Origin: Glycine soja
Lineage: Eukaryota; Streptophyta; Magnoliopsida; Fabales; Fabaceae
DNA length: 64,000 nt
Direction of reading: 5' to 3'
Assembly: GCF_004193775.1 (NCBI RefSeq)
Contig: NC_041021.1
Span: 34,235,718 to 34,299,717, forward strand
Shown piece by piece: positions 1 to 11,699 of the stretch (positions within the stretch are counted from its first letter, which is position 1; each line of letters starts with the position of its first letter). Under the pieces are notes generated by a model that saw only the letters and a program-made list of their open reading frames with translations, did not search any database and was not told where the DNA came from. A program made the translations under genes and the position numbers.

Positions 1-431
1 TTATCCACTCTAAAGGAGAGAAATCTTTCTGTTTATTTCAGAAAGTAAGTTGTAATCAAGAGACTGGTTGTCTCTTGAATTGTGAGTTTCCTGAGCACAA
101 GAGAAAGTGATTCCTTGGGTGTTCAAAAGTTGTAAAAAGTAATTTTACAAAGTTAGTGAAAATCTCAAGTGGTTGCTTGAGGACTGGACATAGGCACGGG
201 AAGTGGCCGAGCCAGTATAAATCGAGTTTGTATTTCTATTTTCCCTTATCTTATTTATTTTTATTGCAATCAATTTTGTATTGCATGTTTAAAGAACATT
301 ATTGAATTGATTGCTGCTTCTTCTTCTACATTCTGAGCCTATCATTTAAAAGGGGTTTAAAGTATGTTAATGGAAATTTTGTAAGACTTAATTCACCCTT
401 CTCTTAAGTTATTGAGGCCAGTTGTCCAACA
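1..431 (+). mobile_element. Copia retrotransposon 5' LTR, left part cut by the window edge
   Basis: The segment ends in CCAACA at 426-431 and is followed two bases later by a plant initiator-Met primer-binding site, then by a Copia-type gag. This is the expected order LTR, PBS, gag on the plus strand. The left end of the LTR lies outside the window, so its length and target duplication cannot be read. Confidence 0.8.
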
Positions 432-433
432 AG

Positions 434-445
434 TGGTATCAGAGC
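434..445 (+). other. Primer-binding site (initiator Met-tRNA type)
   Basis: TGGTATCAGAGC is the standard plant Copia primer-binding site complementary to the 3' end of initiator methionine tRNA. It sits directly after the LTR end and about 40 bases before the gag start. Confidence 0.9.
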
Positions 446-484
446 AGGATTCTTGTCTAAAGTTTAAAAACTTCAAGAATAATT

Positions 485-1830
485 ATGGCCTCATCTAACT
501 TTCCATTTCCTAAGGGAAATTCAATTAATAGGCCTCTTATGTTCAATGGTGAGGGTTATCATTATTGGAAAACTCGAATGCAGATCTTTATAAAAGCTAT
601 AGATTTAAATAAATGGGAAGCCATTGAAATTGGTCCCTTCATTCCTACAATGGTAGTGGGAAATGCAACTATAGAAAAACCCAGAGTAGAATGGGATGGT
701 GATGAAAGAAGAAAGGTTCAATAAAATTTAAAGGCAAAAAATATAATCACTTCTGCGTTAGGCATGGATGAATATGATGTAAGCTCCATGGAGCTTGTAG
801 GCCTAGGATCTTCTTAATCAATGGATTCCTTTGCTTCTTGAGGTCTGATTGCAGCGAAATGGGGAAGGAGAAAGATAAAAAGAGACGCCACTTCAAGTAG
901 AAGATGAGTCTAGAATAAGCTCACCACCATAGGAAGCCATGGATAAGAGCTTGAAGGTAGAAGAAGACGAATAAAGCGAGAGAAAGAGAAGAGCACGGAA
1001 TTTAGTGCCTCTAAAGAAGTCTGAACTTTGAAGTTTAATCCTCAAATGATCAAAGTTGGAAAAATGCACACACATAGTGAATTGGAGGGAAATTTGAATT
1101 TCTATCCAAATTTCACTTGAATTTGAAATTGAATTTGTGGAGCCAAAATTTCACTAATTATGATTAGTGAATTTCAGATATGGTTCAGCCCACTAATCCA
1201 AGATCAAGTCCAAGATTCTCCACTAAGTGTGCTTAGGTGTCATGAAGCATGTAAAGCATGAAGGACATGCACAAAGTGTGATTGTATGATGTGGCAATGG
1301 GGTGTAGCAAGCAAATGCTCACCTCCCCCTCTAAAATTTAATTGGATTGGGCTTTTCCCAATTCAATTAAATTTATTTCTCAACACACACATCAAATATT
1401 CACTTAATGCATGTGAAATTACAAAACTACTCCTAATACAAAAACTAGTCTAGGTGCCCTAAAATACAAGGGCTGAAAAATCCTATATTTCTAGGGTACC
1501 CTACCTACATTATGGAGCCCTAAATACAAGGACAAAAAATAATGAAATCCTAATATGTACAAAGATAAGTGGGCTCACACTTAGCCCATGGGCCAGAAAT
1601 CTACCCTAAGGCTCATGAGAATCCTAGGGCATTCTCTTGCATCTCTGGCCCAATCTACTTGGAGTCTTCTATCCAATGCCCTTGCGGGGTAGGATTGCAT
1701 CAGAATATTTTAGAGTCTCAAATTGTAAAAATGCAAAAGAAATGTGGGATACATTACAAGTAACCCATGAGGGCACTACTGATGTCAAGAGATCTAGAAT
1801 AAACACTCTCACACATGAATATGAACTATT
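485..1830 (+). pseudogene. Copia gag, broken and interrupted by a solo LTR
   Basis: The reading frame starts MASSNFPFPKG with the typical Copia gag N-terminus (FNGEGYHYWKTRMQIF), where the protein would form the particle that packages the element's RNA. A TAA stop lies in frame at 722-724. Gag homology then continues to 774, is interrupted by a 928-bp LTR (775-1702), and resumes at about 1708 with CKNAKEMWDTLQ and EYELF, ending at 1830. There another LTR-type sequence begins. The zinc knuckle and all of pol are missing. Resumption of the same gag domain after the insert shows that 775-1702 is an insertion and not part of this element. It is non-functional. Confidence 0.85.
775..1702 (-). mobile_element. 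Solo LTR of a Gypsy-like element, target duplication GAATA
   Basis: The 928-bp sequence runs TGATGTAAGC to GGATTGCATCA on the plus strand, so the ends are TG and CA with short inverted repeats TGATG/CATCA. It is flanked by GAATA at 770-774 and GAATA at 1703-1707. It is the same family as 8412-9382, where the primer-binding site lies on the minus-strand side, which gives the orientation. No internal region remains, as expected after recombination between two LTRs. It sits inside the Copia gag. Confidence 0.93.
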
Positions 1831-3091
1831 TGTTGGATCAAGTAGCCTCAGAATAATTAAGAAGGGGGGGTTGAATTAATTATTACTAGACCTTTACTAA
1901 TTAAAATTTATCCTTCTTAGGCTTTTACGATGTTGTTAAGAAAGTAAAGAACAGAAATATAAACTTAACCAAAAGTAAAAGCGGTAATTAAAGTGCACAG
2001 TGGAAATTAAAGAGTGTAGGGAAGAAGAAGACAAACACAATAGTTTTATACTGATTCGGCAACAACCTGTGCCTACATCCAGTCCCCAAGCGACCTGCGG
2101 TCCTTGAGATTTCTTTTCAACCTTGTAAAATCCTTTACAAGCAAAGATCCACAAGGGATGTACCCTCCCTTGTTCTCTTTGAACAACCTAGTGGATGTAC
2201 CCTCCACTAGAACTGATCCACAAGAGATGTACCCTCTCTTGTTCTCAGTTACAACAACCCAAGTAGATGTACCCTCTACTTGTACCCCAAAGGATGTACC
2301 CTCCAATGTGTTAAGACAAAGTTCTCAGGCGGTTAGTCCTTCGAAACTTTGTGAAGGGGGATATAAAAGATATCTCAGGTGGTTTGTCCTTTGAAATCTT
2401 TTGTATAAGGGAAAGGGAAGAATCAAAAGAATTCTTAGACTATGTCATTTTGAATTCTTTGACAAGGGAGAAGGGAGACACAAAAGAATTCAGGCGGTTA
2501 GTCCTTCGTTCTTTTGGAAAAGGGAGAAGAGAGACACAAAAAGAATTCAGGCGGTTAGTTCTTGGCGAATTCTTTTTGGCAAAGGGAGAAGAGAAAGAAA
2601 AATGAATAGCACACTTTTGTTTTCAAGGTTTGGAAAAATAGAAAACTTTAGAAATATTTTGGCAAAGGAAGAAGAATAAGAATTATAAGAAGATGCTCAA
2701 AGAGATTCAAAGGTTGTAAAGGATTGTAATGATTGTTCTTTTTTTAAAAATGCAGGTTAAAAACTTGCTTTTATAGACTCTTCATGTCTGGTCAAGAAAA
2801 CCACTAGAAGAGTTATAACCTTTAGAAAAACTTGAAAACCATTGGAAGAGTTACATCTTTTGATTTTTGTTCAAAACTTATCACTGGTAATTGATTACCA
2901 AATCATTGTAATCGATTACACAAAGCATTTTTGTGAAAGGATGTGACTCTTCACAATTGAATTTGAATTTCAACGTTCAAACACACTGGTAATCGATTAC
3001 CAATATATTGTAATTGATTACACCATTTTGAAATTAATTGGAACATTCTAAATTCATTTGAAAGCTTTTGAAAACAAACTTTTGTCACTGG
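1831..3091. mobile_element. Truncated LTR, same family as 6479-8157
   Basis: It begins TGTTGGATCA exactly where Copia gag stops and runs closely parallel to the LTR at 6479-8157: the same GATGTACCCTCC repeats, the same CAGGCGGTTAGTCC repeats and the same GTAATCGATTAC palindromes. At 3089-3091 it breaks off at TGG and continues as the outer part of another LTR. The distal part and any target duplication are lost. Confidence 0.85.
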
Positions 3092-3131
3092 AGTCTTCTA
3101 TCCAATGCCCTTGGGGGGTAAGATTGCATCA

Positions 3132-3145
3132 TTCCCTCCCCCTTG
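3132..3145 (-). other. Polypurine tract and start of the truncated 3' LTR
   Basis: On the minus strand CAAGGGGGAGGGAA lies immediately before TGATGCAATC (3131 downward), the family's LTR start. This primes plus-strand DNA synthesis in LTR retroelements and fixes the LTR boundary. Only 43 bases of the LTR remain before the break at 3089. Confidence 0.8.
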
Positions 3146-3822
3146 AAAAGGATTTGACCTCAAATCCCGAGGTTCTTGAAACTCATTAATTCTTTCCTCA
3201 ACACCTGTAAAAAGAATAAAAACATATGTATTAGTGATGTTGGGTATGTTAGAGTAAGGTAAGAACTGAAAACCCCTTTCCTGACCATCTTCCCATAAGA
3301 GAGTATAGTTCCTCACCAACTCAATGAGTGGTGCTACAAGTATAGAAAAATATGGGACAAACCTTTTGTAAAAGTTAGTTAAGATATTGAAGCCCCAAAT
3401 TTCCCTTACACTTGGTGGAGTAGGCCACTCAGGAATGACCTTTATTCTCTTAGGGTCCATGGGAAGCCCTTGATCACTATTTAAAAAGTTACGGAAAGTA
3501 ATGGAATAAAACATACATTTTTCTTTATTTTCATGTTGATTGTTCCTACAAAAAATTACGACAAACCTAAGGTGTCCCACATGAGCACCTAGGTTTGCAT
3601 TGAAACAAAAAATAAGAACAAACCTACCTAATGAGTCCCTATGTACACAAATCATAAAGATGTTGGGTGCACGAGTGATTTTACAAAAAAGGGTTGCACC
3701 ACTCAAAACATTCATCATACCACCTATTTAAGGGATTTGATGCCTAATAATACCTATTTTGGGCACCAACAAAGCACAAGGATTCAAGCTCTTGCGAACC
3801 AAACCCTCATCCAACAACTCCT
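3146..3822 (-). pseudogene. Gypsy reverse transcriptase/RNase H relic
   Basis: The minus-strand frame contains the start of the reverse transcriptase region (KELLDEGLVRK-like, about 3830-3790) and then, after deletion of the YVDD catalytic segment, the RT-RNase H junction: KRIKVIPEWPTP followed by FYKRFVPYFS and APLIELV. In the family these residues follow the polymerase fingers/palm and lead into RNase H. The open frame runs on into LTR sequence (GGGNDAILPPK), which is non-coding. No integrase is seen, so the enzyme cannot be functional. Confidence 0.75.
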
Positions 3823-4710
3823 TTACTTGAGGAATAAACTCAAGCCTAAGAGGTGTGGCAATGCTAACAAGTGTCTTTTTACAAAGAGAAAATGTGGAGG
3901 TTGTCTAAGAGGATAATTTTCTTTAATATTTGTCTTTATTTCAAAATGACTTTCCTTCTTAGCTAACCTCTTGGAGGAGACACTTACCTCCTTACACTCC
4001 TTAACCATTAAAGGTTGTCCTTCTTCTTGGGGGTAAATTTCTTCACTAGATTCTTCCCATTTTGCTTCTTCACTTTCACTAGAGGAAGGTGAAGTAGTAA
4101 CCTCATCTTGGCTACTATAAATGTCTTGGCCCCTTATAATCATGGTTTTCTTGGTGGGGCATTGAGAAGTAATGTGTTCTCTTCCAAGACATTTAAAGCA
4201 CTTCATGGAGCTAGTCTTCTCTTGCATACTAGCCTTAAGGGGTTGCTTTTCTATTGTCTTCCCCTTATCATCTTTGGGCTTAGAAGGTGTCACCCTTAAG
4301 ATGCCTTGACCTTGATCTTTCTTTGGATAAGAGTGAGAGCCATAAAATTTTGAAGTAGACTTCCTTTTAAGTTGTTGCTCTACCCTTATTTCCCAATCTA
4401 AGTTAGCCTCTACATTGTCCTTCCCATGGAAGTATGAGAGGTTAATGTTAGCCTCTTGAGGCTTTCTTTCCTTTTCTCTCCCATGGGAGTGAGGTCTAAG
4501 ATGTGACCTATGTCTTCGTTCATAATAGTCACGAAGTTCTTCACTTAGGCTCTTGCAAGAGTTATGACTACTAGAGGAGGCATGTTTTTCTTTTCTTAAC
4601 TCTTTTAGTCTTTTCCTTCTTTCTTCTTCCCTTATTTTCTCTTTTTCATCTTGACTTATTTCTTCCACTATTTTTTTCCTTTTTCTTTTCTCTCTTGTTT
4701 TTCTTTCCAC
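3823..4710 (-). pseudogene. Gypsy gag with CCHC zinc knuckle
   Basis: A 295-residue open frame, rich in Lys, Arg and Glu at its start, has one zinc knuckle of the form C-X2-C-X4-H-X4-C (CFKCLGREHITSQC, about residue 172, bases near 4150-4197) and an upstream EANLDWEIRVEQQL motif of the type seen in plant Gypsy gag. The N-terminus is probably missing: the coding look continues upstream of the first ATG and lies in the leader past a stop. The C-terminal part drifts into the protease region without a recognisable D-S/T-G. It is a remnant of a capsid/nucleocapsid protein. Confidence 0.75.
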
Positions 4711-6473
4711 AACTTAAGGGATCTCAACTCATCTAATATCTTATACAGGGGGTCCTTAGGAGTAGAACCCTCACCATTAACACTAGATGAAGAATGAAGA
4801 CTCATGTTGGTTCCTAAGTTATGGTTCTTTCTTGTTGGGGGTTTGAAAACAAAAGGAAAAAGAAACTATGGTTGAAACTAGCCAAAATAAACACTAAAAG
4901 AGGTGTGAAAGATAAGGTAAAAACTAATTGGTAAAAGGCAAGCTATCTAGGCGGTTTGACAATGGAGGGTAAAGGAAATAAGCTATGAAAGTAAGCAAGA
5001 AATTAAAGTTCAAGAAATGTAAACTAGGCGGATCCTAAGAGTGTTTGGATGACCTCATTTAAGGTTCCCAACAAAACACTCACTATCCTAAGGAAAAATT
5101 GCCTAAAATTATTACACACAAATGGAAGTAGGGTGACCTATTGGAGGCTCCCAACTTACTTCCAATGAAAGGCCTTTTTGTTACAAAATTTGAAAGTAAA
5201 GCAAATTGCCAATTACAAAATTACAAAAAACAAAGTCCTCAATTGTGGTGGCTATTCTCTCTTTAGTGTTTCACTCAATTTGGAGTGTTTCTTAGTCCAA
5301 TAGCTCTTAAGGTGGTTGACCCCTTGTTTATTGACTCAAATTCTTCAAGATATGGCACCAATCCTCGTTTCCAATTCACTATATGGCAACTCACAAGCAA
5401 GGAAATAAAGAGACAAGCAATAACCAAAGACAAAAAAAATGAAATAAAATCTAAACCAATAGAGTTTTAACAAGACAAATTTCCAAGGATTATTCAACAA
5501 TTAAAGCAATGAAAAGCACAAAAAAGCAAGCTGGGACTCAAAGAGAAACCTAGAATGACTCTAGAGTAGAGTAGAAAAACTAAAAAAAAAAAACTCAAGA
5601 AACCTCTAGTTTTGGCAATTGTTTTCACAACAATTTTCAATTGAAGTTTCAGAACTAGGATTGGTACAAAATAGTCACCAATTATAGAACAAATTTTGAG
5701 CCAAAACAACAAGCACACTTTCCTTTCACTTTTTCTTTTTTTTTCCTGGACACTGATTTTTTTGTCAACTTGTGTGATTTTCTTATTTTTTCCTTTAATC
5801 CAAATTGCTTGGTTCTTTTTTTATAATTTTGGTCCAGATGTCTAGAAAATTCAGTAAATATTTCAGCTCAAAACACGTAGTGACCAATTCCCAGTAATTT
5901 ATACAAGTTCATATGTTCAAGCTGCCAGCACCAGCGATCTCAACCTAGAAATCAAGAGTAGTGTTTATGTTGCTTAAGGCTTGGATAGTTACAATTTGTG
6001 TTTGCTTATGCTCAATTATCTTGAATAGCACAATTCAAGAGAGCTTAAGACTTATTTGATTCACAAATCCAGCCACAACTCAGCACCACAACTCAACTTC
6101 ATCATAGGCATCATGTAGGAAACTTAGAAAACAAAAAAAAAAGTTCAACAACAAGACTACTTCTAGGAATTGATTTAGAACATGTTATGAACTAAATAAC
6201 ATGTATGAATTAGACTCAAAATTCAAAAGATAGGCTAAGAATGACAAGAATACATGGACAAATGTATCTAGAATTCAATCAACAAAATAAAAATTCAATA
6301 CAAACTTAGAACATAATGTGACAATTACTATGAGTAAACATGACTCTAAGACAACATGGATTAAGTGATTTACACTTAGATTTTTGTGTTTTTTTTCTAA
6401 TCAATATTTTGGAAGAAAATTTAGATCTAAGGTTCAGCACAAGAATATTATGAATGAAAAGTGATAGAACCTA
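4711..6473 (-). other. Gypsy leader and non-coding internal region
   Basis: No coding region can be supported. The segment is AT-rich with scattered stops in all frames, and it lies between the Gypsy gag and the nested solo LTR. By position it is the untranslated leader of the minus-strand Gypsy-like element. It probably continues at 8163-8397, on the far side of the nested LTR. Confidence 0.55.
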
Positions 6474-6478
6474 AAATC

Positions 6479-8157
6479 TGTTGGATCGAGTGGCCTCAGA
6501 ATAATTAAGAAGGGGGGGTTAAATTAATTATTCCTAAACCTTTACTAATTAAAAAATTACTCTTTTAAGGCTTTTACTAAATTGTTAAGAGAATGAGGAG
6601 TAGAAGAGAAAACTTAACAGAAAGTAAAAGCGGAAATTAAATTCACAGCGGAAAGTAAAAGAGTAGGAAAGAAGGAAACAAACACACAAGAGTTTTTATA
6701 CTGGTTCGGCAACAACCCGTGCCTACATCCAGTCCGCAAGCGACCTGCGGTCCTTGAGATTTCTTTCAACCTTGTAAAAATCCTTTTACAAGCAAAGATC
6801 CACAAGGGATGTACCCTCCCTTGTTCTCTTTGAACCTAGTGGATGTACCCTCCACAAGAACTGATCCACAAGAGATGTACCCTCTCTTGTTCTCAGTCAA
6901 CAACCCATGTAGATGTATCCTCTACTTGTACCACAAAGGATGTACCCTCAAATGTGTTGAGACAAAGATCTCAGGCTCTTAAACCTTTGATACTTTGTGA
7001 ATGGGGATACAAAAGAATTCTCAGGCGGTTAATCCTTTGAACACTTTTGTATTAGGGAATGGGAAGAATCAAAAGAATTCTCAGACTGTGTCGTTTTGAA
7101 TTCTTTGACAAGGGAGAAGGGAGACAAAAAAGAATTCAGGCGGTTACTCCTTTGTTCTTTTGGAAAAGGGAGAAGAGAGACACAAAAAGAATTCAGGCGG
7201 TTAGTCCTTGGCGAATTCTTTTTGGCAAAGGGAGAAGAGAATGAAAAGATGAATAGCACAAGTTTTCAAGGTTTAGAAAACCAGAAAACTTCAGAAAGTT
7301 TTTGGTACAAAGAAGAAGAAGAAATTCAAAGAGAGTCAAGGCTTGTAAAGGATTTTTGAATAAGTGTAAAAGTATATTGAAAGGCAAAACAAAGCCTTGC
7401 TTTTATAGACTCTTCATGTCTGGTCAAGACAACCATTTAGAAGAGTTATAACTTTTAGAAAAACTTAAAACCAATTTGAAAAAGCCAAAAACCTTTTGAA
7501 GAGTTACATCTTTTGATTTATCAGAAACAAACACTAGTAATCGATCACCAAATTAGTGTAATCGATTACACAAAGCTTTTGTGTGAAAGGATGTGACTCT
7601 TCACATTTGAATTTGAATTTCAACGTTCAAAGGCACTGGTAATCGATTACCAAATCATTGTAATCGATTACAGCCTTTTGAAAATAATTGGAACGTTGTA
7701 AATTCAATTTGAAAACTTTTTCAAAACAATTTTGCTACTGGTAATCGATTACAACAATTAGGTAATTGATTACCAGAGAGTAAAAACTCTTTGGTAAAGG
7801 GTTTTGTCAAAAACTCATGTGCTATTCAAAGTTTTAAAAAACTTTTTAATACTTATCTTGATTGAGTCTTCTCTTCATTCTTGAATCTTGAGTCTTGAAT
7901 CTTGATCTTGATTCTTGAGATCTTGAACCTTGAATCTTGATTCTTGAGATCTTGAACCTTGAATCTTGATTTTTGTCTCTAGACTTTCTTCTTGAGTCTT
8001 GAATTCTTCTTGATTCTTATCTTGAACTCTTGAATTGTTCTTGATTGATCTTTGAGCTTTTTGTCATAACCTTTTTCATCATCTTTTGTTATCATCATTG
8101 TTATCATCAAAACACCTTTGAATCACCTTTGATTCACCATGAAGCTTTGCTTCTACA
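6479..8157. mobile_element. Solo LTR, 1679 bp, target duplication AAATC
   Basis: The sequence runs from TGTTGGATCG to GCTTCTACA, with TGT/ACA ends, and is flanked by AAATC at 6474-6478 and AAATC at 8158-8162. It contains no coding region. Internally it has repeated GATGTACCCTCC units (about 6805-6960), repeats around AATTCAGGCGGTTA (about 7015-7215), six copies of the palindrome GTAATCGATTAC or near matches (7536-7773), and a TTGAATCTTGA-type tandem region (about 7880-7990). It is the full-length relative of 1831-3091. Confidence 0.93.
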
Positions 8158-8411
8158 AAATCAACACAAAAACATGATTCAAGAGTAGATCTACAAAATT
8201 TGAACCATAGAAATGCAAGAACAAGTGTAGATCTAAGATTTAATCGGTTTATTTTTTTTTGAATCTACTCTAAACAACACCAAACCACAAGACAATGGAG
8301 GATATACATGGAGAATAAGATGAAGAACAAGGAATTAAAGAGAATTCACCGAACAAAAAGATAGAGGAAGCAAAAGAACATCACCTAGATGAAGATGTTC
8401 TTGATACCACA

Positions 8412-9382
8412 TGATGTAAGCTCCATTGGAGCTTGTAGGCCTAGGATCTTCTTCATCAATGGATTTCTTTGCTTCTTGGAAGATGAATGGCAACGTAATG
8501 GAGAAGGAAGAGAGAGAAGAGACGCCACTTCAAGGAGAAGATGAGTCTAGAAGAAGCTCACCACCATAGGAGACCATGGGTAAGAGCTTGGAGGAAGAAG
8601 GAGATGAATGAAGGGAGAGGAAGAAAAGAGCACGAAATTTTATGCTCTAAAAGAGCTCTGAAATCTGAAGTTTGATATTCAAATGATCAAAGTTAAAAAA
8701 AATGCACACACATGACCTCTATTTATAGCTAAGTGTCACACAAAATTGGAGGGAAATTTGAATTTCAATTTGAATTTTACTTGAATTTGAAATTGAATTT
8801 GTGGAGTTAAACTTTGGAGCCAAAATTTCACTAATTATGATTAGTGAATTTTAGTTATGGTTCTGCCCACTAATCCAAGATCAATTCCAAGATTCTCCAC
8901 TAAGTGTGCTTAGGTGTCATGAGACATGTAAAGCATGAAGGACATACACAAAGTATGACTATATGATGTGGCAATGGAGTGTAGTAAGCAATGCTCACCT
9001 CCCCCTCTAAAATTTAATTGGATTGGGCTTCTACCAATTCAATTAAATTTATTTCCAACCACACAATCAAATATTCACTTAGTGCATGTGAAATTACAAA
9101 ACTACCCCTAATACAAAAACTAGTCTAGGTGCCCTAAAATACAAGGGCTAAAAAATCCTATATTTCTAGGGTACCCTACCTACATTATGGAGTCCTAAAT
9201 ACAAGACCCAAAATTAATGAAACCTTAATCTAATATGTACAAAGATAAGTGGGCTCATATTTAGCCCATGGGCCCGAAATCTACCCTAAGGCTCATGTGA
9301 ACCCTAGGGCCTTCTCTTGCATCTTTGGCCCAATGTTCTTGGAGTCTTCTATCCAATGCCCTTAGGGGGTAGGATTGCATCA
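8412..9382 (-). mobile_element. 5' LTR of the minus-strand Gypsy-like element, with adjacent primer-binding site
   Basis: The 971-bp sequence has TGATG/CATCA ends and closely matches the solo LTR at 775-1702. On the minus strand it is followed by TGTGGTATCAAGA, whose TGGTATCAAGA (8399-8409) resembles the initiator-Met primer site. That marks this copy as a 5' LTR and not a solo LTR. In agreement, the bases on its two sides (CCACA and TGCTT) do not match as a target duplication. Confidence 0.82.
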
Positions 9383-10901
9383 TGCTTAAAGCCAATTGCC
9401 GCGCGATCCATAAGATTTTAGAATGTTTCGGAAGGAAATAAGCCAAAAACTCAAAATGGGGGTGAACTGATCATTTTAGGGGGTATTCTTTAGCCCTGGG
9501 CCCATCTAGGCCCATAAGGAAGCTTCTACATGAAGCAACCAGCTCGCCTGGGTGAGCTGGGCGGCAAGCTCCTCCCCTATTTTGGCTATAAAATGGCATG
9601 GGAGGCTGAGGGGAAGGGGTTCAACACCCTTGGCAAGCATATTTCACTTAAAATTAATGAAAAGAAGGAGAAAGAAGAAGAAAATCAAGGCCGAGGTACT
9701 TCCGTAACGCTTCCGTGACATTTCCATGATCAATTCCGTGAACGTTCTTCACCATTCTTCATCCGTTCTTCGTTCTTCACTCGGTTAGTGTTTGCTTTAA
9801 GGATTTGAATTTGATTTATGGACCCTTAGGGGTCCCCTTTATTCTTTGTGCATCTTCATCTCCTTCTTCGATCATTAGTGATCTTTTTCTTTGTTTAAAG
9901 CGAGTTTCGACCGATCATTCGTGCCATAATCTCGTTTAAATAAAATTCAACTGATCGTTTGTGTTGTAATCTCACTTAATCACCATTTAAATGAATTTCA
10001 ACCGATTGTTTGTGTTGTAATCTCACTTAACCATTATTTAAATAAGTTTCGACCGATCGTTTGTGTCGTAAACTTTTTTCATCAATGTAAAATAAGTTTT
10101 AACCGGTAATTAGTGCCACAAGTTATCTCTAAAAAATAAGGATTGAAGGTTAATGAGCCAAAACCAAATAAAACCAACTCATAAACTTCTTCATTTCATA
10201 AAAAAAATCAAGAGATCGTTCAAAGGTCCAACACCTTAACAATTCTCAGCTTTCAAAATTGAGAAGATCGTTTCAAGGTCCAATGCCTAAACGACTCTTT
10301 CTCCCCTCTTCAAAAATCAAGAGATCGTTCAAAGGTCCAGTGCCTTAACGATTTTCTCCTTTCAAAAAATCAAGAGATCTTTTCAAGGTCCAATGCCTTA
10401 AACAACTTTTGTTCGGTTAAAATCAATCTTTCAAAAAAGATAAAAAAAACAATTTAACCAACGTTCAATTCTTTAAAAACTATGTAGGTTTGATTTCCTC
10501 ATCGCAATTGAGGAATACGTAGGAGCGAGGGAAACACCCTTGTCGACCCCAAAAAAGTAAAAAACATAAAAAAGAAAAAAAAGTAAAAAATACAAAAAGG
10601 GAAAATAAAGACAAAAGGGAAAATAAATAGTTTTGAAGTCATAATTTTCACACTCTATTAGAGGTTGCCTTCCCTTGTGACGGGTGTGTGGGGTGTTAAT
10701 ACCTTCCTCTTGTGTAAACAACTTCCGAATCCTCATTTTCAAAACACGCAAACCCTCAGCCTTTTCCATTTTTGTTTTTCTGACGTTTTCCTCAAATAAA
10801 TGTTGATGGCGACTCCACGCATTTTCCTTCAACGGAAGATGCACCCTTGGCCCATTCGACAGGCCTTTTCACACCCCCGCCAAAGGGCAGGTTGTGAGAC
10901 A
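9383..10901 (+). mobile_element. Gypsy-type LTR (probably solo), boundaries partly inferred
   Basis: The region has plus-strand LTR features: a TATA-like GGCTATAAAATGG at about 9584-9596, a purine-rich stretch after it, tandem repeat modules, and GATGGCGACTCCACGC at about 10806 followed by GGCAGGTTGTGAGACA ending at 10901. It is followed directly by gag leader of a different element. The left end is placed at TG (9383) because the previous LTR ends there. CATCA before it and ATTCA after it do not match well, so a target duplication is not confirmed. No coding region is supported. Confidence 0.5.
9903..10405 (+). repeat. Two tandem repeat blocks inside the LTR
   Basis: First block (about 9903-10115): roughly 55-bp units around TTTCGACCGATCGTTTGTG, four to five diverged copies. 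Second block (about 10205-10405): roughly 58-bp units around AAGAGATCGTTCAAAGGTCC, four copies. They lie downstream of the TATA-like box and so within the transcribed part of the LTR. Confidence 0.75.
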
Positions 10902-10954
10902 ATTCAATAGGAGGGAATAAGGGGAATGCTTCGCAAAGAAGAAATTGGCGGAGA

Positions 10955-11695
10955 ACTCTTGAAATGCCAATATTCAAGGGAGGAAATCTGATGGGCTAGT
11001 TAATGAAGATAGAAAGGTATTTTTGGTTGCAATCTGTAAAAGAAAAGGATAAGCTTGAAGCAATGATGGTTGCCATTGGCGAAGAAGCTCTAAGGTGGTT
11101 CCAATGGTGGGAATCTTGGAACCCTAACCATTCTTGGGAAGGGTTCAAGATCGCAATCTCCTAAAGGTTTCAAGCATCTAACCTGGGAAATCCTTTTCAG
11201 GCATTGCTAGCACTGGAACAGGAAGAAACAGTGCAAGAATTCATAGGCCAATTTGAGAAGCACGTCAGAATGGTGATTTCTAATGTAGGTGTTTCTTAAG
11301 GGCTGAAAAAAGAGATCAACACTGAGGTAAGGCTCCATGAACCAAAAAAAACTTGATGGAATCTATGGTCAAGGCTCGTAGAGTGGAAGATAAGAATCAA
11401 GTCTTAGGGAAGTTACCCGTGAGTAATAGTAACGGGTATAATTTTCAAAAACCTAGTTATTTGGGTTAGAGATTTGTAAGGGATTGGCAACCAGCAAATA
11501 GTAAGGTAGTTGCCTCATAATGTTGCTAAAATAGGATCCAATGGATAGCAAGGTAGAAGAACCTTTCATAATTTGTCACCCATGAAAGTAAATGAGAAGA
11601 TGAGGAAAGGTGAATGTTTCACCTGTGAAGAGAAGTATAATCCTGCTTATGTGTGTAAGAATAAATAGTTTAGATTGATGATTATGGAAGAAGAA
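10955..11695 (+). pseudogene. Gypsy gag relic with zinc knuckle
   Basis: Translation of the plus strand gives the retrotransposon gag domain: FKGGNLMG, IERYFWLQSVKEKDKLEA, EALRWFQWWESW, TVQEFIGQFEKHV. A degenerate CCHC knuckle (CFTCEEKYNPAYVC, about 11616-11657) follows. Stops and frameshifts occur within it (for example at about 10999, 11161 and 11298). This is the capsid protein of a second Gypsy family, unlike the minus-strand element to the left. Sequence resembling the end of pol follows directly, so protease to integrase have been deleted. Confidence 0.8.
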
Positions 11696-11699
11696 GAGG

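Larger units (their letters stand above)
3089..9382 (-). mobile_element. Decayed Gypsy-like LTR retrotransposon holding a nested solo LTR
   Basis: Read on the minus strand the order is: LTR 9382-8412, primer-binding site TGGTATCAAGA (8409-8399), a long untranslated leader, gag with zinc knuckle (4710-3823), a reverse transcriptase/RNase H relic (to about 3150), a purine tract (3145-3132) and the first 43 bases of the 3' LTR (3131-3089). A solo LTR (6479-8157) sits in the leader. The 3' LTR is cut at a TGG shared with the neighbouring LTR, so no outer target duplication remains. Protease, most of reverse transcriptase and integrase are deleted or unrecognisable. Confidence 0.8.

Noticed and set aside
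7880..7990. Possible coding repeat (Leu/Asp/Ser)
   Set aside because: It is a simple TTGAATCTTGA-type tandem repeat in an LTR with stops in all frames.
9378..10906. Target duplication around the LTR at 9383-10901
   Set aside because: CATCA and ATTCA differ at two of five positions, so a duplication cannot be claimed.
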